From: Xanthomonas euroxanthea
Lineage (GTDB): Bacteria > Pseudomonadota > Gammaproteobacteria > Xanthomonadales > Xanthomonadaceae
DNA: 64,000 bases
Assembly (NCBI RefSeq): GCF_900476395.1
Contig: NZ_UIHB01000001.1
Coordinates: 192,217 to 256,216, forward strand
Direction: 5' to 3'
Under the pieces are notes generated by a model that saw nothing but the letters and a program-made list of their open reading frames with translations, did not search any database and was not told the DNA's origin. The position numbers and the translations under genes are program-made. Shown here one piece after another: positions 19,015-27,613 of the stretch; position 1 is the first letter of the stretch, and each line of letters starts with the position of its first letter.

Positions 19015-19677
19015 ATGAAAATCGCACTCATGAACGAGTTCAGTCAGGCCGGCAAGAACCCGGTGATCCTGCAGCAGCTCAACGAGGTCGCCGGCGAGCA
19101 GGGCCACACCGTCTTCAACGTCGGCATGGACGGCGACAACGACCATCGCCTGACCTACATCCACCTGGGCATCGTCGCCAGCCTGCTGCTGAACTCAAAG
19201 GCCGTGGACTTCGTCGTCGCCGGCTGCGGTACCGGCCAGGGCGCGATGATGTCGCTCAATGCGCATCCGGGCGTGTTCTGCGGCTACTGCATCGAGCCGA
19301 CCGACGCCTACCTGTTCGCCCAGGTCAACAACGGCAACGCGTTGTCGCTGGCATTCGCCAAGGGCTATGGCTGGGGCGCGGAAATCAACGTGCGCTACAT
19401 CTTCGAAAAGGCCTTTAGCGGCGAGCGTGGCCTGGGCTACCCGGCCGAGCGTCGCGAATCGCAGGCCGCCAATGCCGGCATCCTGACCCAGGTCAAGCAG
19501 GCCACCGCCAAGTCCTACCTGGACGGCCTGCGCGCCATCGACCCGGAGCTGATCAAGCAGGCCGTGGGCGGCGAGCGTTTCCAGCAGTGCTTCTTCGACA
19601 ATGCGCAGGACGCCGAGATCCGCGCCTTCGTCGCCGGCGTGCTGGGCAAGCCCGAAGCCGCCGCTGCTGCAGCGTAA
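19015..19677 (+). CDS. RpiB/LacA/LacB-family sugar-phosphate isomerase
   Basis: A 220-residue member of the ribose-5-phosphate isomerase B / galactose-6-phosphate isomerase family. The hallmark DFVVAGCGTGQGAMM carries the catalytic Cys and the phosphate-binding glycines; ALSLAFAKGYGWGAEI and NVRYIFEKAF follow. It is longer than RpiB (about 150 residues) because of a C-terminal extension. Homologues of this length occur in uronate and pectin clusters, but the true substrate is unclear. Neighbours argue for a step in keto-uronate metabolism rather than pentose phosphates. Confidence 0.78.
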   Translation: MKIALMNEFSQAGKNPVILQQLNEVAGEQGHTVFNVGMDGDNDHRLTYIHLGIVASLLLNSKAVDFVVAGCGTGQGAMMSLNAHPGVFCGYCIEPTDAYLFAQVNNGNALSLAFAKGYGWGAEINVRYIFEKAFSGERGLGYPAERRESQAANAGILTQVKQATAKSYLDGLRAIDPELIKQAVGGERFQQCFFDNAQDAEIRAFVAGVLGKPEAAAAAA

Positions 19678-19700
19678 TTAGCACAGGTAACGCCAAGGCC

Positions 19701-19721
19701 CCTCTCCCGTTGGGAGAGAGG
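19701..19721. repeat. CCTCTCCC hairpin repeat
   Basis: CCTCTCCC-GTT-GGGAGAGAGG begins about 20 bases after the isomerase stop and can fold as a terminator-like hairpin. Confidence 0.6.
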
Positions 19722-19819
19722 CTGGGGCGGGACTACGAGGCAAAACGGTCGATGCGTCACTTCTGAAGGCGCGTGGCGACGCGTTTGTTATGGCAGGCGC
19801 TCGCAGATCTCTGAGGCGC

Positions 19820-19863
19820 ACCCTCATCCGCCCTTCGGGCACCTTCTCCCGATGGGAGAAGGA
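19820..19863. repeat. CCTTCTCCC hairpin repeat before the SGNH-cupin gene
   Basis: CCCTCATCCGCCCTTCGGG leads into ACCTTCTCCC-GAT-GGGAGAAGG. The same composite unit appears at 63470-63515 and, inverted, at 18779. It occupies the likely promoter region of the SGNH-cupin gene, 40 bases before its ATG. Confidence 0.65.
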
Positions 19864-19901
19864 ACAGCGTCGCGTACTTAGCATTGTTCCCGGAGCCCAC
19901 C

Positions 19902-21020
19902 ATGCGTCTGCTGCTGTTCGCATTGCTGCTGTTCTGCGCAGACATCGCACGCGCCGATCCGCATCGCATCTTCATCGCCGGCGATTCCACCGCTGCCGAA
20001 TACGGTGCCGAGCGTGCGCCGCAGGCCGGCTGGGGCCAGATGCTGCAGGAGTGGTTCGACCCGGCGCAATGGCAGGTGCGCAACCATGCCAAGGGTGGCC
20101 GCAGCACCCGCAGTTTCATCGCCGAAGGGCGCCTGGATGCCATCGCCAAGGACCTCCGTGCCGGCGACGTGCTGTTGATCCAGTTCGGCCACAACGATGC
20201 CAAACTCGAAGATCCAACCCGCTACACCGACCCGCAGGGCGACTATCAGCAGTTCCTGCGCCGCTATATCGCCACCGCGCGCGACAGGGGCGCCACGCCG
20301 ATCCTGATCACGCCCGCCGCCCGTCTGCTCTACGATTTCGGCGCGCTGCTCGACACCCACGGCCGCTACACCCTGGCCATGCAGCAACTCGCTGCGCAGG
20401 AACACGTGGGCCTGATCGATCTCAACGCCAGTTCCAGCGACTGGATCCGCGCCCTCGGCGAACAGGCGGCCAGGCCGTACTTCCTGTTCGTTCCCGAACA
20501 AGGCAAAGCCGACGGCACCCACTTCAGCCGCGCCGGCGCCACCGCCGTGGCGTGCCTGGTCGTACATGGCTGGGTGCAGCTGCAACCCGCTCTCACGCCA
20601 CAGCTGCGACGTGATGCCGATTGCGGCGCCGCTCCCGACACCGCCGCCCAACGCGCGGCGCAGGCGCATCCCTCGCTGGTGGTGCACGAACGCGATCTCG
20701 CCCGCGCGCAACCCGGCCCGCATGGCGGCGCCGGGCCGACCACGGCGTATCCGTTCTTCGCCGACGCACCGCAGTTGCCGTTCGTGCTGCGCAAGCGCGT
20801 GCTGCACAAGGGCGCCGGCATCGGCCTGCATCTGCACGACAAGGACGAGATCTATTACATCGTCAGCGGGCGCGGGCTGTACGCGCTGGATGGCAAGCAG
20901 TACCAGGTCACTGCCGGCGATGCGTTGTTGACGCGCCCGGGCAGCACCCACGCCTTGCAGCAGACCGGCGAGGAACCACTGGTGCTGCTATTGGCCTATC
21001 TCGCCAAGCCGGCAGGCTGA
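19902..21020 (+). CDS. Rhamnogalacturonan acetylesterase-like SGNH hydrolase fused to a C-terminal cupin
   Basis: A 372-residue protein with two domains in one open frame. Residues 1-18 are a signal peptide (MRLLLFALLLFCADIARA). Residues 22-235 are an SGNH esterase: IAGDSTAAEY, AKGGRSTRSF, QFGHNDAK and DGTHFSRAG provide Ser, Gly, Asn and the Asp-His pair. A linker rich in Ala/Pro leads to a cupin (about 265-370) with GLHLHDKDEIYYIVSGRG and PGSTHALQQ, the His/Glu metal-binding pattern. The esterase should deacetylate rhamnogalacturonan; the cupin could bind or isomerise an unsaturated uronate (compare KdgF) or simply bind sugar. Both roles are inference. The ATG at 19902 is favoured by the signal peptide. 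Confidence 0.85.
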   Translation: MRLLLFALLLFCADIARADPHRIFIAGDSTAAEYGAERAPQAGWGQMLQEWFDPAQWQVRNHAKGGRSTRSFIAEGRLDAIAKDLRAGDVLLIQFGHNDAKLEDPTRYTDPQGDYQQFLRRYIATARDRGATPILITPAARLLYDFGALLDTHGRYTLAMQQLAAQEHVGLIDLNASSSDWIRALGEQAARPYFLFVPEQGKADGTHFSRAGATAVACLVVHGWVQLQPALTPQLRRDADCGAAPDTAAQRAAQAHPSLVVHERDLARAQPGPHGGAGPTTAYPFFADAPQLPFVLRKRVLHKGAGIGLHLHDKDEIYYIVSGRGLYALDGKQYQVTAGDALLTRPGSTHALQQTGEEPLVLLLAYLAKPAG

Positions 21021-21106
21021 GACAGGCCCGGTGCATCGGGAGCGCGTTGCGGGTATGGACGATGCGCAACGCCGGCTGTGAGCCATGCGCGTCATTGCAC
21101 GCGCGC

Positions 21107-21751
21107 TTACGCCTTGTCGACCCCGTAGTGGCTCAGGCCCAGCCGGGCCAGTTCGCCGGAGCGGCGGTAGTAGACCTCTTCCCAGCCATCCACGCGCTGG
21201 CGATCGGTCTCGCTCATCGCGTCGAGAATGTCTTCGATGCTGAGCAGGTTGGGGTCTTCTTCCAGGCGTTCGAATACCGTGCCCAGGCCTTCGATCGCCT
21301 GGCGCGCCTGCACCGCGCCCATCGCGCCCAGCCCCTGCAATGCGTCACGCCGGGTAGCGGCGTCCCAGCGGTCGAAGTAGCGTGCATAGCCGCTCTCGCT
21401 CATGTCCGCATCCAGCCGCGCCAAGGCCACCAGCTCGCGCTCGCCCGGCGACAAGGCATCCATGCGTCCGCGCAGCGCGGTCAGTTTGGTTTGCGCGCGT
21501 GCGCTGCGGCGCCGCCACAGCAACTCGGGCATGTTGAGCAGCCCCTCATCCGTGGGCGGCGCCACCGCCGGCCAGTTCACCCCGAAGCCGTCGTCGGTGA
21601 GCTGCCACTGCGCACGCTGCGGCGGCGCTGCCTTGAACAACAACCGATGCGCCTGGATCGGCTCGTCGATGCGGATGCCGTTGGCCAGGGTGAACAGCAG
21701 GCGGGTGTCGTCCAGCTCCAAACGCCGGATGCGAAGCTGCGTCAGGTCCAT
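21107..21751 (-). CDS. DUF2442-like / DUF4375-like protein of unknown function
   Basis: A 214-residue soluble protein. The first ~65 residues (RRLELDDTRLLFTLANGIR ... GFGVNWPAV) resemble DUF2442. Residues about 135-180 (DMSESGYARYFDRWDAATRR, then GAVQARQAIEGL) resemble the DUF4375/DMP19-like fold. These assignments are from pattern memory and are tentative. It has no signal peptide and no obvious link to its neighbours. The ATG at 21751 is the first start in the homologous part. Confidence 0.6.
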   Translation of the reverse strand: MDLTQLRIRRLELDDTRLLFTLANGIRIDEPIQAHRLLFKAAPPQRAQWQLTDDGFGVNWPAVAPPTDEGLLNMPELLWRRRSARAQTKLTALRGRMDALSPGERELVALARLDADMSESGYARYFDRWDAATRRDALQGLGAMGAVQARQAIEGLGTVFERLEEDPNLLSIEDILDAMSETDRQRVDGWEEVYYRRSGELARLGLSHYGVDKA

Positions 21752-21819
21752 TGAACGAGGGCGGTGTGGGAAGGGTCGACCATAGTCCGGCTCGGCGGTG
21801 GTGTCGAGTCGGTGCAGCC

Positions 21820-22710
21820 TCAGACGTCGCCGTCTGTGCTCCAGCCGTCGCCGCTGCCGCGCTGCAGGACCCGATCGGTGTCCAGCACCGCGCCGGCCGG
21901 CACCTGCGCCTGCTGCGCGAGATCGGCATAGATCGGGGTGAAGTCCGGTGCGGTGGCGTCCATCAACTGCGCAAAGCTGTCGATGACGAAGTAGGTCTTC
22001 TGAAAGCTGTCGATGCGGTAGCGCGTGCGCATGATCCGTTGCAGGTCGAAGCCGATCCGGTTGGGCGCCGGCGATTCCAGCGAATGCAGCGATTCGCCCT
22101 TGGACGACACGATGCCGGCACCAAAGATGCGCAGCCCCTGCGGCGTGGCGATCAGGCCGAATTCCACCGTATACCAATACAGGCGGGTGAGGTTCTGCAG
22201 TGCGTCCGCACCGATGCCGTGTGCCTTGACCCCGCCACGGCCATAGGCCTGCATGAAGTCGGCAAACAGCGGATTCATCAGCAGCGGCACGTGCCCGAAC
22301 AGGTCATGGAACAGGTCCGGTTCGGCGATGTAGTCGATCTGCTCGGGGCGGCGGATCCACCAGGTCACCGGGAAGCGCCGGTTGGCCAGATGCTCGAAGA
22401 AATCCAGCTCCGGCAGCAGGCCTTGCACGCCGACCAGGGTCCAGCCGGTGGCCGCCTGCAGCACCGCATTGAGCGCATCGAAACGCGGAATGTGGGTCTC
22501 GCCCATGCCCATTGCATCCTGCGCCTGCAGGAATTCGTCGCAGGCGCGGTCCACCAGCAACGCGCGCTGGCGACGGTACAGGGTGCCCCAGGTGGCATGG
22601 TCGTCGGCGCTGTAGCCCTCCCATGGCTGCTCGATCACGGCGGTGGTGTAGACCGGCACATAGCCCTTGTCGGTGAGCTGGTTTTCGATGCGTTGCGGTG
22701 CGGTGTTCAT
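21820..22710 (-). CDS. phhA: Phenylalanine-4-hydroxylase
   Basis: A 296-residue tetrahydropterin- and iron-dependent monooxygenase that converts phenylalanine to tyrosine. Fe ligands are readable: two His in DLFHDLFGHVPLL and Glu in LYWYTVEFGL. IPRFDALNAVL and GVQGLLPELDFFEHLANRRF are also family blocks. Its length matches bacterial single-domain PhhA. The ATG at 22710 faces an Lrp/AsnC gene across a 127-base gap that contains a perfect inverted repeat, which suggests control by that regulator. No pterin-recycling phhB gene is visible in the window. Confidence 0.96.
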   Translation of the reverse strand: MNTAPQRIENQLTDKGYVPVYTTAVIEQPWEGYSADDHATWGTLYRRQRALLVDRACDEFLQAQDAMGMGETHIPRFDALNAVLQAATGWTLVGVQGLLPELDFFEHLANRRFPVTWWIRRPEQIDYIAEPDLFHDLFGHVPLLMNPLFADFMQAYGRGGVKAHGIGADALQNLTRLYWYTVEFGLIATPQGLRIFGAGIVSSKGESLHSLESPAPNRIGFDLQRIMRTRYRIDSFQKTYFVIDSFAQLMDATAPDFTPIYADLAQQAQVPAGAVLDTDRVLQRGSGDGWSTDGDV

Positions 22711-22770
22711 GCGGCGGCGGTTCCCGATGATCAGCGCTCACCTTAGCCCGACGGCCACGCAACGGGATTG

Positions 22771-22809
22771 CGAATCTTGCGTGCCTAAGTCTTTCAGGCG
22801 CAAGATTCG
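22771..22809. promoter_or_regulatory. Inverted repeat in the phhA / Lrp-AsnC divergent promoter
   Basis: CGAATCTTGCG (22771-22781) and CGCAAGATTCG (22799-22809) are perfect inverted copies 17 bases apart. They lie midway between the two divergent starts, where a dimeric Lrp/AsnC regulator would be expected to bind. Confidence 0.7.
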
Positions 22810-22837
22810 TGCGTTATCCACTGCTGCTGCGCAACAT

Positions 22838-23320
22838 ATGGACCAGCCAATCGCCCTGGACCGCACCGATCTGCGGCTGCTCGCGCTGCTGCAGTCGCAG
22901 GGCCGCAGCAGCAACGCGGAGCTGGCGGTGCAGGTCAATCTGTCGGCCTCGGCCTGCCTGCGCCGCACCCAGCGGCTGGAGGCGGCCGGCATCATCGCCG
23001 GCTATGGCGCGCGCCTGGATGCCAAGGCACTGGGGCTGGGGCTGCAGGCCTTCGTGCGGGTACAGCTGGAGCAGCACGGCCAGGCCGATATCGAACACTT
23101 CGCCGCGGGCGTGCGCGGCTGGGACGAGGTGGTGGCCTGCTGGGCACTCACCGGCGACATGGATTACCTGCTGCAGATCCAGGTGCGCGACCTGGAGCAT
23201 TTCTCGCGCTTCCTGCTCGACCACCTGCTCAATGCGACCGGCGTGTCCGACGTCAATTCCAGCTTCGTGCTGCGCACGGTGAAAGCGCCGGAAGGCTTGC
23301 CGCTCTCGCATCTGGGATGA
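22838..23320 (+). CDS. Lrp/AsnC-family transcriptional regulator
   Basis: A 160-residue regulator. The N-terminal winged helix-turn-helix is LDRTDLRLLALLQSQGRSS ... NAELAVQVNLSASACLRR; the RAM/AsnC ligand-binding domain follows from about residue 65 (GLGLQAFVRVQLE, then CWALTGDMDYLLQIQVRD). In this family, divergent regulators commonly control the neighbouring amino-acid gene, so it probably activates phhA in response to phenylalanine or tyrosine. That assignment is inferred from position and from the operator at 22771-22809. Confidence 0.92.
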   Translation: MDQPIALDRTDLRLLALLQSQGRSSNAELAVQVNLSASACLRRTQRLEAAGIIAGYGARLDAKALGLGLQAFVRVQLEQHGQADIEHFAAGVRGWDEVVACWALTGDMDYLLQIQVRDLEHFSRFLLDHLLNATGVSDVNSSFVLRTVKAPEGLPLSHLG

Positions 23321-23529
23321 TCCGGCCGGTTGCAGGACAGTCACGCGCGCACTGTGACTTGCCTCTCAAACGCAAACGATTTACATTTACGTAACATCCG
23401 GCGGCGTCCGGCATGTCTTCTCGTCGATCCGCCAGCCCGGCAGGGCCAGCCAGCTCGTCGCCCGAGTGGGACGCGCCGCGCATGCCTGCGCTTTCCTGCC
23501 CCGTGACGCCACGCGTCCCGCACCGATCG

Positions 23530-25743
23530 ATGAGAAACCTTCCAATGCCCGCGATTTTCCCCCCTTTGGCCACGTTGTCCGCTGCCTTGCTGTGCGCGTT
23601 GGCGCTGACGCCCTGTGCTGCGCGTGCCGCCGATGCCGCCGATGCAAGCAACGCCAAGACGCTGGACCAGGTCAACGTCAACGGCGCGGTGAGCCGCGCA
23701 CAGCCGGCCACCACCACGCGCCTGCCGCTGACCCTGCAGGAAACCCCGCAATCGGTGAGCGTGATCGGGCTGCAGCGGCTGGAAGAGCAATCGCTGTTCA
23801 GTATCGACGATGTGATGCGCAACGTCACCGGCGTCAACGTGTCGTTCTACGACACCCAGCGCCCGCTGTATTACGCACGCGGCTTCCAGATCACCGACTT
23901 CCAGGTCGATGGCCTGCCCACCTACAGCGGCGCGACCAACCAGGAATACGACACGGTCTTCTATGACCGCATCGAGGTGATCCGCGGCGCCAATGGCCTG
24001 CTCACCGGCGCCGGCATTCCCTCGGCCACGGTCAACCTGCTGCGCAAGCGCCCGGGCAAGGACTTCGATGCCTCCTTCGCGGTGAGCGCGGGCACCTGGG
24101 ATTTCCGCCGCATGCAGGCCGATGTCAATGCGCCGCTGACCGACGACGGACGCTGGCGCAGCCGCGTGGTGGCGGCCTGGCAGGACCGCGACTATTACTA
24201 CGACCGTTACCACGACAACAAGATGTCGGGCATGGCGGTGCTGGAAGGCGACCTGACCGACAGCACCACGCTCACCGTCGGCTATCAGCGCCAGGACAAC
24301 ACCCCCGTCGGCTCGACCTGGGGCACGGTGCCGTTCTTCGCTGCCGATGGGTCGCCGGCCAACCTGCCGCGTTCGACCAACATGGCGCCCACGTGGAGCC
24401 GCTGGCAGCGCGAAACCAGCACCGCCTTCGCCAACCTCGAGCAGCGCTTCGGCGAGAACTGGTTGCTGCGCGTCAACTACGCGCACACCAAGGGCGATGT
24501 GCAGAGCCTGCGCGCCTATGGCACCGGCTATCCGGCCGCCGATGGCAGCGGCATCTTCCTGCGCACTGCCGCCGGCGAAACCAGCGATGCGCGCGACGGC
24601 GTGGACGTGTACCTGTCCGGCGGTTTCTCGTTGTTCGGCCGCCAGCACGATGTGGTGGTCGGCGGCAGCTGGCAGGATCTGCAGTCGACCTCCTACGGCG
24701 TCGCGCAGACCTATCCCGATGACTGGGCCACCTGCGATGGCGAACGTTGCTATTTCATCCCCAACATCCGCAACTGGGATGGCGATATCTCCGAGGTGAC
24801 CTATGCGCGCAACGGCCGCCGCAGCGAAGCACGTACCACCCAGCGCGGCGTGTATGCCTCCACACGCTTCCGCCTGGCCGACCCGCTGTCGCTGATCGCC
24901 GGCGCCCGCCTGAGCTCCTGGGAAACCCGCACCCAGGCCTTCAGCACCAGCGGCGCTTATACCGGCACCAGCGGCCGCTACGAGGTGAGCGACGAAGTCA
25001 CCCCGTACGTGGGGCTGGTCTATGACATCGTGCCGGACGTGTCGCTCTACGCCAGCTATACCGAAATCTTCAATCCGCAGAACTTCCGCGACAAGGACAA
25101 CAACCTGCTCGCCCCGGTGGAAGGCTCCAACCTGGAGGCCGGCATCAAGGCGCAGGTGTTCGACGGCCATGCGATGGCCACCGCCGCCGTGTTCGAGGCC
25201 AAGCAGGACAACTTCGCCGTGCGCGACATGACCCAGCCGGAATCCTCGCTGCCGGACGGCAATTCAGCCTACATCGGCATCAACGGCACCAAGAGCCGTG
25301 GCTGGGAAATGGATGTCAACGGCGAGATCCTGCCCGGCTGGACCGTCAATGCCGGCTTTACCCACGTCAAGGTGACGCGCCCGCCCACCGATGCGATCTA
25401 CGCCAACCTGCCAGAGGATTATCTGCAGCTGTCTACGCAGCTGCGCCTGCCCGGTGCCTGGGAGCGCCTGAGCATCGGCGGCGGCGTCAGCTGGCAGAGC
25501 GCGGTACGCGGCTTCAACATCGCGCGTCCCACCGGCGACGGCACCGGCGCCACCACGCCGGTGACGGTGGTGCAGAACGCGTATGCACTGGTGCACTTCA
25601 ATGCCAACTACCGCATCAGCGATCAATGGACCGCCACGTTGGCGGTACGCAATGCCTTCGACAAGCGCTACTGGGCCAACCTGGATTACCAGAACTACGG
25701 CGAGCCGCGCTTTGTCAGCGTGTCGTTGCGTTGGCGCTATTGA
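23530..25743 (+). CDS. TonB-dependent siderophore receptor
   Basis: A 737-residue outer-membrane receptor. A signal peptide ends near ALTPCAARA, followed by a TonB-box-like KTLDQVNVNG. The plug domain shows PLTLQETPQSVSVIG, RGFQITDFQVDGLPT and FYDRIEVIRGANGLLTGAG, typical of FpvA/FhuE/FoxA-type ferrisiderophore receptors. The barrel ends in the canonical aromatic RWRY. An ATG at 23545 is an alternative start giving the same mature protein. Ligand unknown; hydroxamate or mixed siderophores are usual for the branch. No siderophore synthesis genes are nearby. A sequence at 23379-23398 is only weakly Fur-box-like. Confidence 0.93.
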   Translation: MRNLPMPAIFPPLATLSAALLCALALTPCAARAADAADASNAKTLDQVNVNGAVSRAQPATTTRLPLTLQETPQSVSVIGLQRLEEQSLFSIDDVMRNVTGVNVSFYDTQRPLYYARGFQITDFQVDGLPTYSGATNQEYDTVFYDRIEVIRGANGLLTGAGIPSATVNLLRKRPGKDFDASFAVSAGTWDFRRMQADVNAPLTDDGRWRSRVVAAWQDRDYYYDRYHDNKMSGMAVLEGDLTDSTTLTVGYQRQDNTPVGSTWGTVPFFAADGSPANLPRSTNMAPTWSRWQRETSTAFANLEQRFGENWLLRVNYAHTKGDVQSLRAYGTGYPAADGSGIFLRTAAGETSDARDGVDVYLSGGFSLFGRQHDVVVGGSWQDLQSTSYGVAQTYPDDWATCDGERCYFIPNIRNWDGDISEVTYARNGRRSEARTTQRGVYASTRFRLADPLSLIAGARLSSWETRTQAFSTSGAYTGTSGRYEVSDEVTPYVGLVYDIVPDVSLYASYTEIFNPQNFRDKDNNLLAPVEGSNLEAGIKAQVFDGHAMATAAVFEAKQDNFAVRDMTQPESSLPDGNSAYIGINGTKSRGWEMDVNGEILPGWTVNAGFTHVKVTRPPTDAIYANLPEDYLQLSTQLRLPGAWERLSIGGGVSWQSAVRGFNIARPTGDGTGATTPVTVVQNAYALVHFNANYRISDQWTATLAVRNAFDKRYWANLDYQNYGEPRFVSVSLRWRY

Positions 25744-25809
<66 letters not shown>

Positions 25810-25835
25810 GATGCGGATGCGTTACCGGTAAGGCA

Positions 25836-25989
25836 TCGCGGCCAGGGCCGCTCCTACAGAAGCGGTGCTGGCCGCGCCGTTGACCACTGCACCCGACCTC
25901 ACCGTAGGAGCGGCCCCGGCCGCGACCCACCGGCACGCCGTCAGTCCCCCAAAACGCCGCACCTTCGTAGGAGCGGCCCCGGCCGCGAC
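25836..25989. repeat. Cluster of three GTAG-type REP sequences
   Basis: One inverted copy (TCGCGGCCAGGGCCGCTCCTAC ends at 25857) and two direct copies starting at 25904 and 25967 (GTAGGAGCGGCCCCGGCC then GCGAC). They match the arms of the hairpins at 33721 and 53889. They fill the gap between the receptor and the patatin gene. Confidence 0.85.
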
Positions 25990-26146
25990 CCCGCCCGGCA
26001 CATCGACACAGCAGCAATACCGCAGTCGCCCCACGCATCGGCGTTAAAAGCGCGCATCGCAAAACAGGCACGCCACACCCGCGTCGCTCCGCATGGCCGC
26101 GCGCGGTACCCGCATCACCTCCGCATTTCCTCGCACTGCATCGGCC

Positions 26147-27184
26147 TCACGGCGCGACGCAGGCCTCGTCCTTGCCGCGCAGTTTCTGCCAGCGCGAGCG
26201 CTGTTCCAGACAGCGCCGATATGCGTCCGCCTTGGCGGCGGCTGCCTGCTCGGCGGCAGTACGCGTGGCGCTGCTGCGCTGCGCCTGCAACTGCGCGATC
26301 CTGGCGCGGATCTGCGGCATTGCCGCCATCGCGGCCCGTTCGCCTTCCAGGATGGCCGCACCACGCTGGTTGAAGTCGGCCGAGCCGATGTCGCTGACCT
26401 TGGGACGGATCACCACGTCGGCACGCTTGAGTTCGGCCTCGCCCAGGCGCTGGCCCATGATCGAGATCGACTGGTTGACGGTGCCGAGCAGGTCGCCGGG
26501 ATTCTTGCCGCTGGCCTTGCTGGAGATGTCCACCGCCACCACGAATTCGGCGCCGAGCTGGCGCGCGGCATCCACCGGTACCGGGCTGACCACGCCGCCG
26601 TCCACATAGTGGTATTGGCCGATGGTCACCGGCTCGAACACGCCGGGAATGCTGCTGGACGCGCGCACCGCCTGGCCGGCATTGCCGCGCACGAACACGG
26701 TGCGTTCGCCGTCTTCCAGCCGCGTGGCGACCGCCGCGAATGGCTTGCGCAACTTGTCGATCGGCTTGCCGCCCAGTTGCGCATTGACGTAGTCCTGCAG
26801 CTTCTGGCCCTGCACCAGGCCGCCGGAGAAGATCCGCACGTCGCGGATGCTGGTCTGGTCGAGCGCGACGGCTTTTTCCTGCATCTGGAACGCATCCATG
26901 CCGCTGGCATACAGCGCCCCGACCACGCTGCCGGCGCTGGTGCCCGACACCACCACCGGCGCAAAGCCGTTGGCTTCGAGCATCTTGATCACGCCGATAT
27001 GCGCAAAGCCCTTGGCCGCGCCACCACCGAGCGCAATGCCGATCTTCACCGGCTTGGGCGCGCCGGCAGACGGCGTTTGCACGAGCGGCGCCGGTGCCGC
27101 CGGACGTGGCTCGCCGCCGCAGGCGCAAAGCAGGCCGAGCAAGGACATCAGGGCGAGAAGGCGGGGGCGGCGGAGCGCGGTCAT
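26147..27184 (-). CDS. Patatin-like phospholipase lipoprotein (RssA type)
   Basis: A 345-residue protein with a lipoprotein signal ending LLGLLCAC, so it is probably anchored in the envelope. The patatin features follow: oxyanion loop GGGAAKGFAHIG, nucleophile elbow SGTSAGSVVG, and the Asp of the Ser-Asp dyad in YVDGGVVSPVPV. This is the layout of RssA-like single-domain patatins. The C-terminus is a basic, Ala-rich predicted coiled coil with two Cys. Substrate unknown; membrane phospholipid acyl chains are likely. The ATG at 27184 places the signal at the N-terminus. Confidence 0.9.
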   Translation of the reverse strand: MTALRRPRLLALMSLLGLLCACGGEPRPAAPAPLVQTPSAGAPKPVKIGIALGGGAAKGFAHIGVIKMLEANGFAPVVVSGTSAGSVVGALYASGMDAFQMQEKAVALDQTSIRDVRIFSGGLVQGQKLQDYVNAQLGGKPIDKLRKPFAAVATRLEDGERTVFVRGNAGQAVRASSSIPGVFEPVTIGQYHYVDGGVVSPVPVDAARQLGAEFVVAVDISSKASGKNPGDLLGTVNQSISIMGQRLGEAELKRADVVIRPKVSDIGSADFNQRGAAILEGERAAMAAMPQIRARIAQLQAQRSSATRTAAEQAAAAKADAYRRCLEQRSRWQKLRGKDEACVAP

Positions 27185-27373
27185 GGCGGAAACGTCGATG
27201 GGAAAGGCGAGGGAGAATACACGCGTGCCATCACTGTGGCGCTGATGGTCGGCGTGCGTGGAGATTACTCAGAACGGCATCGTTTGCAGGCGTTGCACTC
27301 CTGGTCCCGGCAAGAAGGGCGAGCCGGTTCATTCGTGCGATGACCGCAGCCACCTGCACGCAGCACGGAACCA

Positions 27374-27586
27374 GAGCCCTCTCCCCGCGGGGCAAGAAGG
27401 CACTGCTTGCGCGCCATGGCGCACGTGCCTTGGAGCGCCCGCGCCGCAAGCGCGGGCCGGGGCGCGGAGCGAGGGTTGGGGTGAGGGTAAGGAACGAGGC
27501 CACATGAGAATGCGACCGCAGCAGGCTTCGTCCGTTCCCTCATTCGGCGCTACGCGCCACCCTTCTCCCGGCAGGAGAAGGGTGGC
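27374..27586. repeat. Two CCCTCTCCC/CCCTTCTCC-type repeat units
   Basis: The first (from 27374) begins CCCTCTCCCCGCGGGGCAAG and continues to a GGGTTGGGGTGAGGGT end near 27490. The second is a perfect hairpin, GCCACCCTTCTCC-CGGCA-GGAGAAGGGTGGC (27556-27586). The 27185-27613 gap shows no gene otherwise. Confidence 0.65.
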
Positions 27587-27613
27587 AGCGCACCCGCCTG
27601 CCGCTTCACCCCA

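Noticed and set aside
23379-23398. AT-rich sequence before the TonB receptor as a Fur box.
   Set aside because: It matches the Fur consensus poorly and has no clear dyad; it is mentioned only as a weak possibility.
23341-25170. 609-codon minus-strand frame opposite the TonB receptor.
   Set aside because: The plus-strand frame has clear plug and barrel motifs; the antisense frame has none.
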